DNA of 19,321 bases from Bacteroidales bacterium. GTDB taxonomy: Bacteria > Bacteroidota > Bacteroidia > Bacteroidales > Muribaculaceae. Under the pieces are notes generated by a model. That model saw only the letters and a list, made by a program, of their open reading frames with translations. It had not been told where the DNA came from and searched no databases. The stretch spans positions 1 through 19,321 of the forward strand of contig DXXM01000048.1 of assembly GCA_019416285.1 (NCBI GenBank). Reading direction: 5' to 3'. How positions within the stretch are numbered: the first letter of the stretch is position 1; each line of letters opens with the position of its first letter. Below are positions 1 through 8,108 of this stretch, piece after piece. The translations under genes and the position numbers were made by a program.

Positions 1-126
1 TTTTATCTAAAAAATTCGCTGCCCCTCATTTCACTTTTGGTTTTAAACAGCCTCTTACTGTTTTGAGAAAACTGGCTGAAATAGAGCCTAATCTGTTACA
101 ATGTGCAAAATTAATCAAAATAATGC

Positions 127-2289
127 TTAAAGACAAATTTTCCTATAATGCCATACGCACTCGTCATGCACTTCCTTTCCCGATACCTTACCTTCGATGC
201 GTATTCTGTTGTCGCCTTCTTGCAGCGCGACAGATGTCCAGATTGCACGTCGCATCTTGTCAGTTACCGTCTTTCCGACCTTCTTGTCATTGACATATAG
301 GGTCAGGTAAGGCGAGTTTGTATATGCTTTTATGTCCACTACCGCCGTGTCGCGCTCCGCATATCTGCGTGAGGTGATGTAGGCCATCGGCTCCTTGTTC
401 CACTGGGCTTTGTAGAAATAGAAAGCATCTTTCTTTATCTGACGGTCATAGGTCAGCATGCCTTTGTCGTTGAAGCCGTCGTGTTCTCCTTCCATACGCT
501 GGTAACTCTGTATGTCGGCAAAAAGCCACACAAACTTGCACCACAGGTATGGCCTTTCGGAAAACACCTGCCAGTTTCCTTCATGACAGTATGTCTGAGC
601 CTCTTCCGGATGGAAGCGCGAGTCGGAGCGTAGCCCTCCGACGGGTCCTACTTCAGTGTCCAAACCCTTTTTCTCTGTTTTTTCCCCTATCCTTACCTGC
701 TCCCTCGCCAGCAGTCCGAAAGGCAGATGATGATTGGGTGACGCGCCTGCTCCGTATTCCGAAACGCCGACGGGCACCGTCGGTGCCAGGGAATGTGCAT
801 TGTCGAAGAATTCTGAAGCTCCGGCGGTAGCGTCGCTATACCAGCCGAAATACTTGTTCCATCCTATAAGGTCTGCGCAGCCCTCATAGTTCCTTTGATC
901 CACGCAGGTGGCATAGGCTGTAGGGCGGCTCTTGTCAAGGCGGTGAAATTCGTCATTGACACGTTTTATGAGCGGTATGGGGTCTCCATAGTCGCGGAAT
1001 TGAGTGCCACTGTTTGTCAGTATTTCGTTGAATATACCCCAGAAACAGATGCTTGGGTGATTATATTTCTGCAACACGAGTTCACGGGTGGCTTCGACAG
1101 CATTTTCATCCACACTCGGCAGATAACCTGTATAGGCCATTCCCCCGGGACCGCAGAAAGGTATCTCTGTCCACAGGATTATGCCCTCTTGGTCAGAGAG
1201 GTCATACATTGTCTCCCCATGCGGATAATGAGCGAGGCGCATGGCCGTGGCACCGCTTTCCAGGATTAAATCCATATCGCGCCTGTAGTCCTCGAAAAGC
1301 AGAGCGCTCCCCCGCCCTGCCACATCTTCGTGACGGCAGAAGCCGTTAACCTGCACCACTTGTCCGTTGAGTAAGGTACCTTGCCGGGGATCAACGGTAA
1401 TGCTGCGGAAGCCTGTCTTCTGCTCCACTTCGTCCACAGTCTTACCATCTCTCTGCAACTCCACGCGCACCTTATACATGTACGGGTCTTGCCTGCCCTG
1501 CCACAGACGCGGTGAGGAGACCGTCACGGGGATGATGACAGAGTTTGTCGCCGTGCCGTCAATATTGTCTTTACGGCCCTTAGCCACACAACGGTCATCG
1601 GCGTCGAAGACCGATACAGCTATTCCCAGCCGTCTGTCTTTTGCCGAAAGGAATACTTCGACATCGGCTTCGGCTTTTGATCCGGTGATCTCTTTCTGAT
1701 GTATGAGCACACCTGGCGAGGCATAATAGGCGGGATTGATGCAGTCTCTGTCAGTGATGATGAGACGGCATGGACGGTGCATACCGCCATACACGTTGAA
1801 ATCTCCGCTTATCGGCAGCACGTCGGTACGCCAGGCATTGGAGCAGAATACTTCGACAAGGTTGTCGCCCTCTTTCAACGCTTCTGTTATCTCATGGCAG
1901 AAGGCTGTATATCCTCCTTTATGCTCACCCACGGGTATATGGTTTACAAACACAGTGGCGACACTGTTGACGCCCTCGAAATACAGAAACGCTCTCTTTC
2001 CTTCCAACTCTTTTTCCGAGAAGGGTAGAGTCCGCACATAGCAATAGGCACCGCGTTCATAGACAGGGGCACCTCCTGCCGTGGTTATGATTTGCCCGTC
2101 ATTACCTTTCTGGAACTCCACATTCCATGTATGAGGTATGGTGACGGTCTCTCCTTTGTATTTCTTGCGCACATCCAACATGCTTTTTATACTCCAGTCT
2201 TCGCAGAGTGATGTCACGCTGCGCTGTGCGGAGAGACCGGCGGAAAGCAGAAGGGCTGCTGTTGCCGACAATAATGGTCTTATATTCAT
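127..2289 (-). CDS. Secreted glycoside hydrolase family 2 protein (beta-galactosidase-like)
   Basis: This is a 720-residue exo-acting glycosidase of family GH2, probably periplasmic. Residues 1 to about 21 form a signal peptide (hydrophobic core ATAALLLSAGLSA). A jelly-roll sugar-binding domain follows (about 30-180, with FEGVNSVATVFVNHIPVGEH), then an Ig-like domain (about 185-295). The TIM barrel begins near 300 with VQVNGFCRHED. The general acid/base is Glu422 in GIFNEI and the nucleophile is Glu511 in VSEYGAG, both standard for GH2. The segment YLWCKFVWLFADI is typical of the end of the barrel, and a C-terminal Ig-like domain of about 90 residues completes it. Both catalytic residues are present and the length suits a short Bacteroidetes GH2. 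The exact substrate (beta-galactoside, glucuronide or mannoside) cannot be read from the sequence. No SusC/SusD genes are adjacent, so it is not visibly part of a polysaccharide utilisation locus here. It has its own promoter at 2393-2424. Confidence 0.93.
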   Translation of the reverse strand: MNIRPLLSATAALLLSAGLSAQRSVTSLCEDWSIKSMLDVRKKYKGETVTIPHTWNVEFQKGNDGQIITTAGGAPVYERGAYCYVRTLPFSEKELEGKRAFLYFEGVNSVATVFVNHIPVGEHKGGYTAFCHEITEALKEGDNLVEVFCSNAWRTDVLPISGDFNVYGGMHRPCRLIITDRDCINPAYYASPGVLIHQKEITGSKAEADVEVFLSAKDRRLGIAVSVFDADDRCVAKGRKDNIDGTATNSVIIPVTVSSPRLWQGRQDPYMYKVRVELQRDGKTVDEVEQKTGFRSITVDPRQGTLLNGQVVQVNGFCRHEDVAGRGSALLFEDYRRDMDLILESGATAMRLAHYPHGETMYDLSDQEGIILWTEIPFCGPGGMAYTGYLPSVDENAVEATRELVLQKYNHPSICFWGIFNEILTNSGTQFRDYGDPIPLIKRVNDEFHRLDKSRPTAYATCVDQRNYEGCADLIGWNKYFGWYSDATAGASEFFDNAHSLAPTVPVGVSEYGAGASPNHHLPFGLLAREQVRIGEKTEKKGLDTEVGPVGGLRSDSRFHPEEAQTYCHEGNWQVFSERPYLWCKFVWLFADIQSYQRMEGEHDGFNDKGMLTYDRQIKKDAFYFYKAQWNKEPMAYITSRRYAERDTAVVDIKAYTNSPYLTLYVNDKKVGKTVTDKMRRAIWTSVALQEGDNRIRIEGKVSGKEVHDECVWHYRKICL

Positions 2290-2392
2290 GATATTTATGA
2301 TTATGGTAGTTTCACGATGCCTTCAGCCTCATAATGTAGAAGTAAAGGCAAGGATTATCGCTCGATATCAGCGATTTGACTGTGTTGAAGTA

Positions 2393-2424
2393 CAAAGTTA
2401 GTGCATTTGCTCCGGACTGCCAAA
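2393..2424 (-). promoter_or_regulatory. Promoter of the GH2 gene (Bacteroidetes -33/-7 type)
   Basis: Read on the minus strand, TTTG lies at 2424-2421, followed by exactly 20 nt and TAACTTTG at 2400-2393. This matches the known Bacteroidetes consensus TTTG / TAnnTTTG at both boxes. The predicted transcript start is near 2388, giving a leader of about 100 nt before the ATG at 2289. Confidence 0.75.
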
Positions 2425-2439
2425 TCCGGAAAAACGAAA

Positions 2440-2491
2440 GACAGAAAGAATTCCGGACCCCGGTTAGGCGGGTCACGGTTTTCTTTCTGTC
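2440..2491 (-). terminator. Intrinsic terminator after the FadL-like gene
   Basis: An 11-bp perfect outer stem (2440-2450 with 2481-2491, GACAGAAAGAA against TTCTTTCTGTC) encloses a TT/TT internal loop. Inside that is a GC-rich stem: CCG and GACCC (2453-2460) pair with GGGTC and CGG (2470-2478). On the minus strand the hairpin is followed by TTTCGTTTTT. It lies 46 nt past the stop of the FadL-like gene and just upstream of the GH2 promoter, so it separates the two units. Confidence 0.75.
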
Positions 2492-2536
2492 AGCTTATAT
2501 CAGTTTTACCTTAGTCTTGGCTTGTAGCCCGTAGTT

Positions 2537-3976
2537 TTAGAAGCTGTAGCTTATACCTATCGAGGGGATAAAGGCATGGAGTTTGTAGTCGGCTGTGAAA
2601 GTGCCGCTGGACTTGAATCCAGCTTGTTTGATGGCGCCTGAGAGCATCTGCATGGCAGGTGGAGCTGCGCTGCCCATAGCGTCGATCTGGGCGGCCTGCT
2701 TGAGCATGGTGGCGCCGAGAAGATCAGAATATTCGCATGATGCGTTATCCACTCCGAGGCCGGCCACATACATAAAGGCGAGGTCAATTGAAAGGGAGGG
2801 CAGAGGGCGGAACGAGAGTCCGATGGTGGGTTCGATTTTGGTCATGCCCGGAGTCTCGGGATTGTAGTATTTGTCATTGACGGGCGATGTGTCAATCATG
2901 AGGCCGAGACGGGCGTCAAAACGGTCTGTGACGGCATACTGGGCACCGAGCGAGTAGCACCATGAGTTTTTGTACTTCTTCTGTATGTTCTGATTGTAGG
3001 GGGTGAGCTGTTCGGCAAGAAACTCGATGTCGAGGCGCTTATAGGCATGCCATCCGGTCAGACGGGCGTCGGCCGCGAGGGTGAGGCGGTCGGTGGGTTT
3101 ATAGGATACTCCGAGACCCATTACCCACGGACAGGGCATTTCGGCCTTGAAATTGGCCTCGTTGATGAGGTCGAGGCTCTCCCCGAGTATTCCTTGTGCG
3201 ACAGCATTGGCATATTTTACGTGTGCGTCCCCCGCCTTTACCTTCATCTTCATCTGCGAGCGGTAGGAGGCACCTACAGTCCACTGGTCGGTTATATTGT
3301 ACATGGCTCCGACGTTAAATCCCACAACCATATCGGCTTTGCCGTTAAGATTGACGGATGCGGGTGTGGTGGTGCCGAAAGGCTGCGCGTCGGCGAGCGC
3401 CGGATTGAGAAGCTTGAATATCGGAAGGGCCTTGTCGGTGGTTTCGGCGGTGACAAGACCTTTGTTGAGGTCGACGGTGCCCCACGAAATCATGGCTCCG
3501 GCTCCGATTGAGAATTTCGGCGTGATGGCCCATGAGAGTGTGGGCTGGATGGTGAACACCTTGAGGTTGACATTCTGGTTGAGCACTGCGCCGGGCCAGT
3601 TGTCGGTCCAGTTGATTGAGGAGCCGTAGGGGGTATAGAAGGCGATGCCCCCTTTGAGATTGTCGTAGATTGAGAAAGCGGCATGTACGCCTATGGGAGT
3701 TGACACGCCGTTGTCGGTCACATAGTCCACACCATTGACTGTGGCGGTGCAGGTGGGCATGATTCCGGTCACCGAGGCTGAGAGATCGAGGGTCTTGTCC
3801 ATGAAAGCCATGCCCGCGGGATTGAAAAACATGCTTTCGCCACCGAGTTTGAGGGCGATACCCGTGTGGCCCATGCCGATTTGCTTTGCTGATAATGAAT
3901 TGATTTGATAACCTTCGGCCATAGCTGAGCCGCACACAGCGGCTACGGTCAGTGCCGAGACAAAGAATTTCTTCAT
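2537..3976 (-). CDS. OmpP1/FadL/TodX family outer-membrane transport protein
   Basis: This 479-residue protein is a predicted 14-strand beta-barrel of the FadL/OmpP1 family, which lets hydrophobic compounds such as long-chain fatty acids cross the outer membrane. A clean signal peptide (1-20, ending GSAMA) is cut before EGYQINSLSAKQIGMGHTG. The family hallmark FFNPAGMAFMD is at about 50-60; this N-terminal segment forms the plug or hatch in known structures. The rest alternates short amphipathic strands with loops (WAITPKFSIGAGAMISWG, YNITDQWTVGASYRSQMK, YAVTDRFDARLGLMID). The chain ends in an aromatic residue (ISYSF), as barrel substrates of the BAM machinery do. It has its own promoter and terminator, so it is monocistronic. 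The actual ligand is unknown, because family members also carry aromatic hydrocarbons. Confidence 0.93.
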   Translation of the reverse strand: MKKFFVSALTVAAVCGSAMAEGYQINSLSAKQIGMGHTGIALKLGGESMFFNPAGMAFMDKTLDLSASVTGIMPTCTATVNGVDYVTDNGVSTPIGVHAAFSIYDNLKGGIAFYTPYGSSINWTDNWPGAVLNQNVNLKVFTIQPTLSWAITPKFSIGAGAMISWGTVDLNKGLVTAETTDKALPIFKLLNPALADAQPFGTTTPASVNLNGKADMVVGFNVGAMYNITDQWTVGASYRSQMKMKVKAGDAHVKYANAVAQGILGESLDLINEANFKAEMPCPWVMGLGVSYKPTDRLTLAADARLTGWHAYKRLDIEFLAEQLTPYNQNIQKKYKNSWCYSLGAQYAVTDRFDARLGLMIDTSPVNDKYYNPETPGMTKIEPTIGLSFRPLPSLSIDLAFMYVAGLGVDNASCEYSDLLGATMLKQAAQIDAMGSAAPPAMQMLSGAIKQAGFKSSGTFTADYKLHAFIPSIGISYSF

Positions 3977-4051
3977 AGATAGAAAGTTAATGTTCGGGAA
4001 ATAAGGCTATTATGTCTCCACAATGGCCTTCCTTCAAAATAAAACCGTCGG

Positions 4052-4083
4052 CAAAGGTAGCCCTATGCCCCGAGATACCCAAG
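4052..4083 (-). promoter_or_regulatory. Promoter of the FadL-like gene
   Basis: On the minus strand a -7 box TACCTTTG (4059-4052) fits TAnnTTTG perfectly. Exactly 20 nt upstream is CTTG (4083-4080), one mismatch from the -33 TTTG. The leader to the ATG at 3976 would be about 70 nt. Confidence 0.6.
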
Positions 4084-4168
4084 TAAATACACACTTTTTA
4101 ACATAAAAATTTTACTGAAACTCTCTTTTTTTGGTCAGTTTGGTAATGATTGTGAGAGTGATATAAGC

Positions 4169-4209
4169 AAAAAATGCCCGGACCGATAAGTGTTCGGGTC
4201 CGGGTATTT
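4169..4209 (-). terminator. Rho-independent terminator of the pyrG-yidC operon
   Basis: CCCGGACC (4177-4184) pairs with GGTCCGGG (4197-4204) around a 12-nt loop. AAAT (4172-4175) with ATTT (4206-4209) and one G-U pair extend it to a 13-bp stem. On the minus strand the stem runs into six T (4174-4169). It starts 25 nt past the yidC stop: a textbook intrinsic terminator. Confidence 0.88.
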
Positions 4210-4233
4210 GAGATGGTATCAGTGTTATGACTG

Positions 4234-6321
4234 TTATCTCTTGCCCTGGCGTTTCTGCTGTTCGCGGAGCATCTGCTGCTGTTTGCGCTGGGCTTCTTCG
4301 AGGCGTGCCATGAAGCCGGATTTCTTTTTGGGCTTCTTGGCTGCTTCGGCCATCTTCGCACGCATCTTCTCTTCCGATACGACCTTGCGGAAGATGTAGG
4401 TCTGCACGATTGTGATGAGCAGCGAGAGGAAGTAGTAGTAGCTGAGGCCTGCGGCGTAGTTGTTGAAGATGAAGAGGAACATCACCGGCATCAGATACAT
4501 CATCCACTTCATTCCGGGCATGCCTGATGAGTTTTGTGTCTGCATGGTGACGCGGGTGTAGATGATGTTGGTGATGGTCATGAGCAGACAGAAGAGGCTG
4601 ATGTGGTTGCCGAATGTGCTTGAGATGAAGGGGATGTCGGTGGTCCAGGAAATGATGGCGTCAGGTGCCGAAAGGTCCTTGGCCCACAGGAACGACTCGC
4701 CGCGGAGCTCGATGGCCGACGGGAAGAACCAGAACATGGCCACGAGGATAGGCATCTGCAGAAGCATCGGCAGACAGCCTGAGAGCGGGTTGGCTCCGGC
4801 ACGCGAATAGAGTGCCATGGTTTCCTGCTGGCGCTTCATGGCATTTTCGTTGCCGGGATACTTGTCGTTGATGGCCTTGATTTCAGGCGCGAGCAGGCGC
4901 ATGCGTGCCTGCGACATGAGGCTCTTGTAGGTGAAGGGGAAGAGGATAATCTTGATGAAGATTGTGAGGAGCAGGATGATTATACCGTAGTTGGAGATGA
5001 AGCTTCCGAGGATTGTGAACACCGGAATGATTATGAGGGTGTTTATCCAGCGGAAGATAGGCCAGCCGAGGGGGATTAGTTTGGTGAGGTGCATGTTCTC
5101 GTCGGGGAAGATTTCCTTTTCGAGCGAGCTCATGACGGGGTAGGAGTTGGGGCCGAGATACATCACGAAGGATGCTGGATTGGCGGCCGAGGCGGAGTAT
5201 TCGAGCGTCATGTCGAAGTTCATCTCCTTGATGAAGTCGGGATTGTCCTTGAGCTCTGTACTTGAGAGATTTCCGCCCGAGAAGTTGGTCTGCGCCATCA
5301 TGACGGCCGAGAAGAACTGGTTCTTGCAGCTTATCCATTTGAGACGCTGGGTGATTTCCTTCGAGTCGTCGCCGCTCTCGCTGAGATTGTCGACATCGCC
5401 GTCGATATACATATAGTAGAGAGCCGAGTTGCGCTCCTCAAACACGCGTCCGGCCTCGTTGCGGCGCATTTTCTGATGCCAGGTGAAGTCCATCGAGGCA
5501 ACGGAAGTGGGAATGATGCTCTGCATGCCCTCCTGCATGATGTCGACTTTCACGAGATAACCGTCGGCGGGGAGGGTATATCTGATACCCCACTTGGCGC
5601 CGTCGCCGAGGTCAAGCTGCATCAGCACGCAGGAGTCGCTGAGCTGCACGGGGTTGAAGTAGAACTCGCGGGTCTCGAAACGCTGGTTGGCCGAGGTGAG
5701 CGTGAAGCTGTAGAGGTCGGTCTCGGGCGAGAGGAGGGCCACCTTTGTCGAGTCGTAGCTGTCGTAATCGCGGAGAGTGGCGCGGGAGATAACGCCGCCC
5801 TTGTTCGAGAGCTCGAGGCTGAGCACCTTGTTTTCAAGTTTGACGGTGGTGCTGTCGCCTGTGATGTGGCGTGCGAAACCGCGGTAACGGGCCACTGTAG
5901 CAAGCGCTTTGCGCAGGTTGGCTGTGGCGGGAACACCGACTGTGACGGGGAGGGCCGAGCCGTTGGAAATGATGTCGGCCACGGGAACCACACGGCCGTC
6001 GGCATCCACGGTGCCTGTGAGCTCGCCGTCGGCGCTCAGGCGCAGATCCACCTTGTCTAATTTAAGAGTGGAGACGCCGCTGACGGTGTCGGTCACGCCG
6101 AGTTCGCGCACGGTGCTCTTGATTGTGGCCACTTCTGCTGAAGTGATAGAGTCAAATTTCAATGCCCCGGGATCGGCCGACTTTTCGGCTTCCTTTGCCT
6201 CCATCTGCTCGCGCTCTATGCGCTGCCGCTCAAGCTCCTCGGGCGAGGGCCTGTTGATGTAGGTGAAACCAAAGATGATAAGGCCCATCAGAAGGAGCCC
6301 GATGATTGAGTTTTTGTCCAT
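4234..6321 (-). CDS. yidC: Membrane protein insertase YidC
   Basis: YidC inserts and folds inner-membrane proteins, alone or with SecYEG. The 695-residue chain has the Gram-negative layout. There is an N-terminal membrane anchor (about 5-22), then a charged linker and a large periplasmic beta-domain (about 80-400). The conserved five-helix insertase core is at about 415-650: IINTLIIIP-type segment at 427-433, YGIIILLLTIFIKIILFPFTYKSLMSQARMR at 445-474, GCLPMLLQMPILVAMFWFFP at 515-534, and ITNIIYTRV and MMYLMPVMFLFIFNNYAAGLSYYYFLSLL up to about 635. A very basic tail (KKPKKKSGF and QRKQQQMLREQQKRQGKR) probably contacts the ribosome. The residue aligning with the conserved groove Arg appears to be Lys457 (FIKIILFP). 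It lies 30 nt after pyrG and ends at a strong terminator, so the two are probably co-transcribed. Confidence 0.97.
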   Translation of the reverse strand: MDKNSIIGLLLMGLIIFGFTYINRPSPEELERQRIEREQMEAKEAEKSADPGALKFDSITSAEVATIKSTVRELGVTDTVSGVSTLKLDKVDLRLSADGELTGTVDADGRVVPVADIISNGSALPVTVGVPATANLRKALATVARYRGFARHITGDSTTVKLENKVLSLELSNKGGVISRATLRDYDSYDSTKVALLSPETDLYSFTLTSANQRFETREFYFNPVQLSDSCVLMQLDLGDGAKWGIRYTLPADGYLVKVDIMQEGMQSIIPTSVASMDFTWHQKMRRNEAGRVFEERNSALYYMYIDGDVDNLSESGDDSKEITQRLKWISCKNQFFSAVMMAQTNFSGGNLSSTELKDNPDFIKEMNFDMTLEYSASAANPASFVMYLGPNSYPVMSSLEKEIFPDENMHLTKLIPLGWPIFRWINTLIIIPVFTILGSFISNYGIIILLLTIFIKIILFPFTYKSLMSQARMRLLAPEIKAINDKYPGNENAMKRQQETMALYSRAGANPLSGCLPMLLQMPILVAMFWFFPSAIELRGESFLWAKDLSAPDAIISWTTDIPFISSTFGNHISLFCLLMTITNIIYTRVTMQTQNSSGMPGMKWMMYLMPVMFLFIFNNYAAGLSYYYFLSLLITIVQTYIFRKVVSEEKMRAKMAEAAKKPKKKSGFMARLEEAQRKQQQMLREQQKRQGKR

Positions 6322-6351
6322 GAGTGGGATTTAGGAGGGTATTTTCTGTTT

Positions 6352-7977
6352 TTATTCGTTTGCTTTAGAACGCTCCTCGCTGTATTCTATGGCTCCCTTC
6401 ATGAAGTCAAGGAAGAGGGGAGAGGGCGAGAGCACTGTCGATGAGTATTCGGGGTGATACTGGGTACCTATGAACCAGCGGTGGTCAGGGAGTTCGACCA
6501 CCTCTACGAGATGAGTGGCGGGGTTCTCGCCCACACATTTCATTCCGGCGGCATCGAAGCGGGCGCGGTAGTCGTTGTTGAACTCGAAGCGGTGGCGGTG
6601 GCGCTCCTTGATGTGGGTGCAGCCGTAGGCCTTTGCCGCATGTGAGTCGGGCAGGAGCTCGCAGTCGTATGCTCCGAGGCGCATCGTGCCTCCCATGTTG
6701 GAGATTGACTTCTGCTCTTCCATGAGGTCGATGACATTGTCGGGGGTGTGGGGCTGCATCTCGGTGGAATTGGCCTGGGAGAGACCGAGGACGTTGCGTG
6801 CGAACTCGATGACCATGCACTGCATGCCGAGGCAGATGCCGAAGGTGGGAACATCGTGGGTGCGGCACCATTCGAGAGCCACGAATTTGCCCTCGATGCC
6901 GCGCTGTCCGAAGCCGGGGGCTATGATGACGCCGTCGAGGTCGCGGAGAAGCTCGTCGACATTGTCGCTGTTGACGCGTTCAGAATGGATATATTTCAGG
7001 TCGAGCACATGGTCGCAGTAGGTGGCCGCCTGGAAGAGCGCTTCGGAAATAGACTTGTAGGCGTCCTGAAGCTCTACATATTTTCCTACGAGGCCGATGC
7101 GCACCTTCTTCTCGGCAGTACGCATTTTGGTGAGGAATTCCTTCCAGCTGGTCATGTCGGGCTGTCCCTCGGGATTTATGTCGAGTTTTTTCAGGACTAT
7201 CTCGTCGAGATGCTGCTCGTGCATGAGGATGGGCACATCGTAGATGCTCTTTGCGTCCACGCTCTGAATCACGGCGTCGGGGGCCACGTTGCAGAACTGG
7301 GCGATTTTCTTGCGCATGGCGGTCGGGATGTCGTGCTCCGTGCGGAGTACGAGCACATCCGGCTGTATGCCGAGCTGCTGGAGCTGCTTGACGGAGTGCT
7401 GTGTGGGCTTGGTCTTGAGCTCCTTGGCCGCAGCGATATAGGGGACGTAGGTCAGGTGGACGCAGATGCAGTTGTCCTCGAGTTCCCAGCGGAGCTGACG
7501 GACAGCCTCAAGGAAGGGAAGCGATTCGATGTCGCCTACCACACCTCCGATTTCCGTGATTACGAAGTCGAAATTTCCGGTCTTTCCGAGCGCCATTACA
7601 TTGCGCTTGATCTCGTCGGTGATATGGGGAATAATCTGGACGGTCTTGCCGAGGTAGTCGCCGCGGCGTTCCTTCTCGATTACGCTTTTGTAGATTCGTC
7701 CGGTTGTCACATTGTTGGCGCGGGTGGTCTGAATGTTTGTGAAGCGCTCGTAGTGACCGAGGTCGAGATCGGCTTCGTGGCCGTCGACAGTCACGTAACA
7801 TTCGCCGTGCTCATAGGGGTTGAGCGTACCGGGGTCGATATTGATATAGGGGTCAAATTTCTGAATTGTGACCCTGAAACCGCGTGCCTTCAAAAGACAT
7901 GCCAGAGATGAGGAAATAATTCCTTTACCGAGCGACGACACAACGCCGCCGGTCACGAAAATGTATTTAGTTTCCAC
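6352..7977 (-). CDS. pyrG: CTP synthase (glutamine-hydrolysing)
   Basis: PyrG makes CTP from UTP, ATP and glutamine, the last step of pyrimidine nucleotide synthesis, in the cytoplasm. It is 541 residues, the usual family length. The N-terminal amidoligase domain starts with the P-loop-like VTGGVVSSLGKGIISSSLA (8-26) and includes FDPYINIDPGTLNPYEHGE (41-59) and the GGVVGDIES motif (144-152). The C-terminal class I glutamine amidotransferase domain has nucleophile Cys382 in GICLGMQ and the His508/Glu510 pair in QYHPEY. RHRFEFNNDY (461-470) is the conserved interface motif. All key residues are present. A -7 promoter element lies at 8030-8037, and yidC follows after 30 nt. Confidence 0.98.
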   Translation of the reverse strand: METKYIFVTGGVVSSLGKGIISSSLACLLKARGFRVTIQKFDPYINIDPGTLNPYEHGECYVTVDGHEADLDLGHYERFTNIQTTRANNVTTGRIYKSVIEKERRGDYLGKTVQIIPHITDEIKRNVMALGKTGNFDFVITEIGGVVGDIESLPFLEAVRQLRWELEDNCICVHLTYVPYIAAAKELKTKPTQHSVKQLQQLGIQPDVLVLRTEHDIPTAMRKKIAQFCNVAPDAVIQSVDAKSIYDVPILMHEQHLDEIVLKKLDINPEGQPDMTSWKEFLTKMRTAEKKVRIGLVGKYVELQDAYKSISEALFQAATYCDHVLDLKYIHSERVNSDNVDELLRDLDGVIIAPGFGQRGIEGKFVALEWCRTHDVPTFGICLGMQCMVIEFARNVLGLSQANSTEMQPHTPDNVIDLMEEQKSISNMGGTMRLGAYDCELLPDSHAAKAYGCTHIKERHRHRFEFNNDYRARFDAAGMKCVGENPATHLVEVVELPDHRWFIGTQYHPEYSSTVLSPSPLFLDFMKGAIEYSEERSKANE

Positions 7978-8029
7978 GCTTGATGATGAGATAAAGATAC
8001 TTCAACGTGTCATTTCAATAATTAAGGTG

Positions 8030-8037
8030 CAAATTTA
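8030..8037 (-). promoter_or_regulatory. -7 element of the pyrG-yidC promoter
   Basis: On the minus strand TAAATTTG (8037-8030) fits TAnnTTTG. I see no good -33 TTTG at the expected spacing. The predicted leader to the pyrG ATG is about 47 nt. It faces the HAD-gene -7 element 23 nt away. Confidence 0.5.
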
Positions 8038-8060
8038 CAAAAAAATCGGGGATAATTTCT

Positions 8061-8068
8061 TAATTTTG
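8061..8068 (+). promoter_or_regulatory. -7 element of the HAD phosphatase/ribF promoter
   Basis: TAATTTTG fits TAnnTTTG and lies 40 nt before the ATG at 8109. The -33 position (8037-8040, ACAA) does not match, so this rests on the -7 box alone. Confidence 0.5.
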
Positions 8069-8108
8069 CCTTCACATAATTGAAAATTGATACAACACTG
8101 ATTGCCAA

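Noticed and set aside
2745..2753. TTATCCACT, a one-mismatch DnaA box
   Set aside because: It lies inside the coding sequence of the FadL-like gene and one-mismatch boxes are frequent by chance.
6748..7911. 387-residue plus-strand open frame opposite pyrG
   Set aside because: It is a frame shadow of a complete, unmistakable CTP synthase; its translation has no recognisable domain and is compositionally odd (Val/Glu/Gly/Leu-rich), as expected for antisense of a GC-biased gene.
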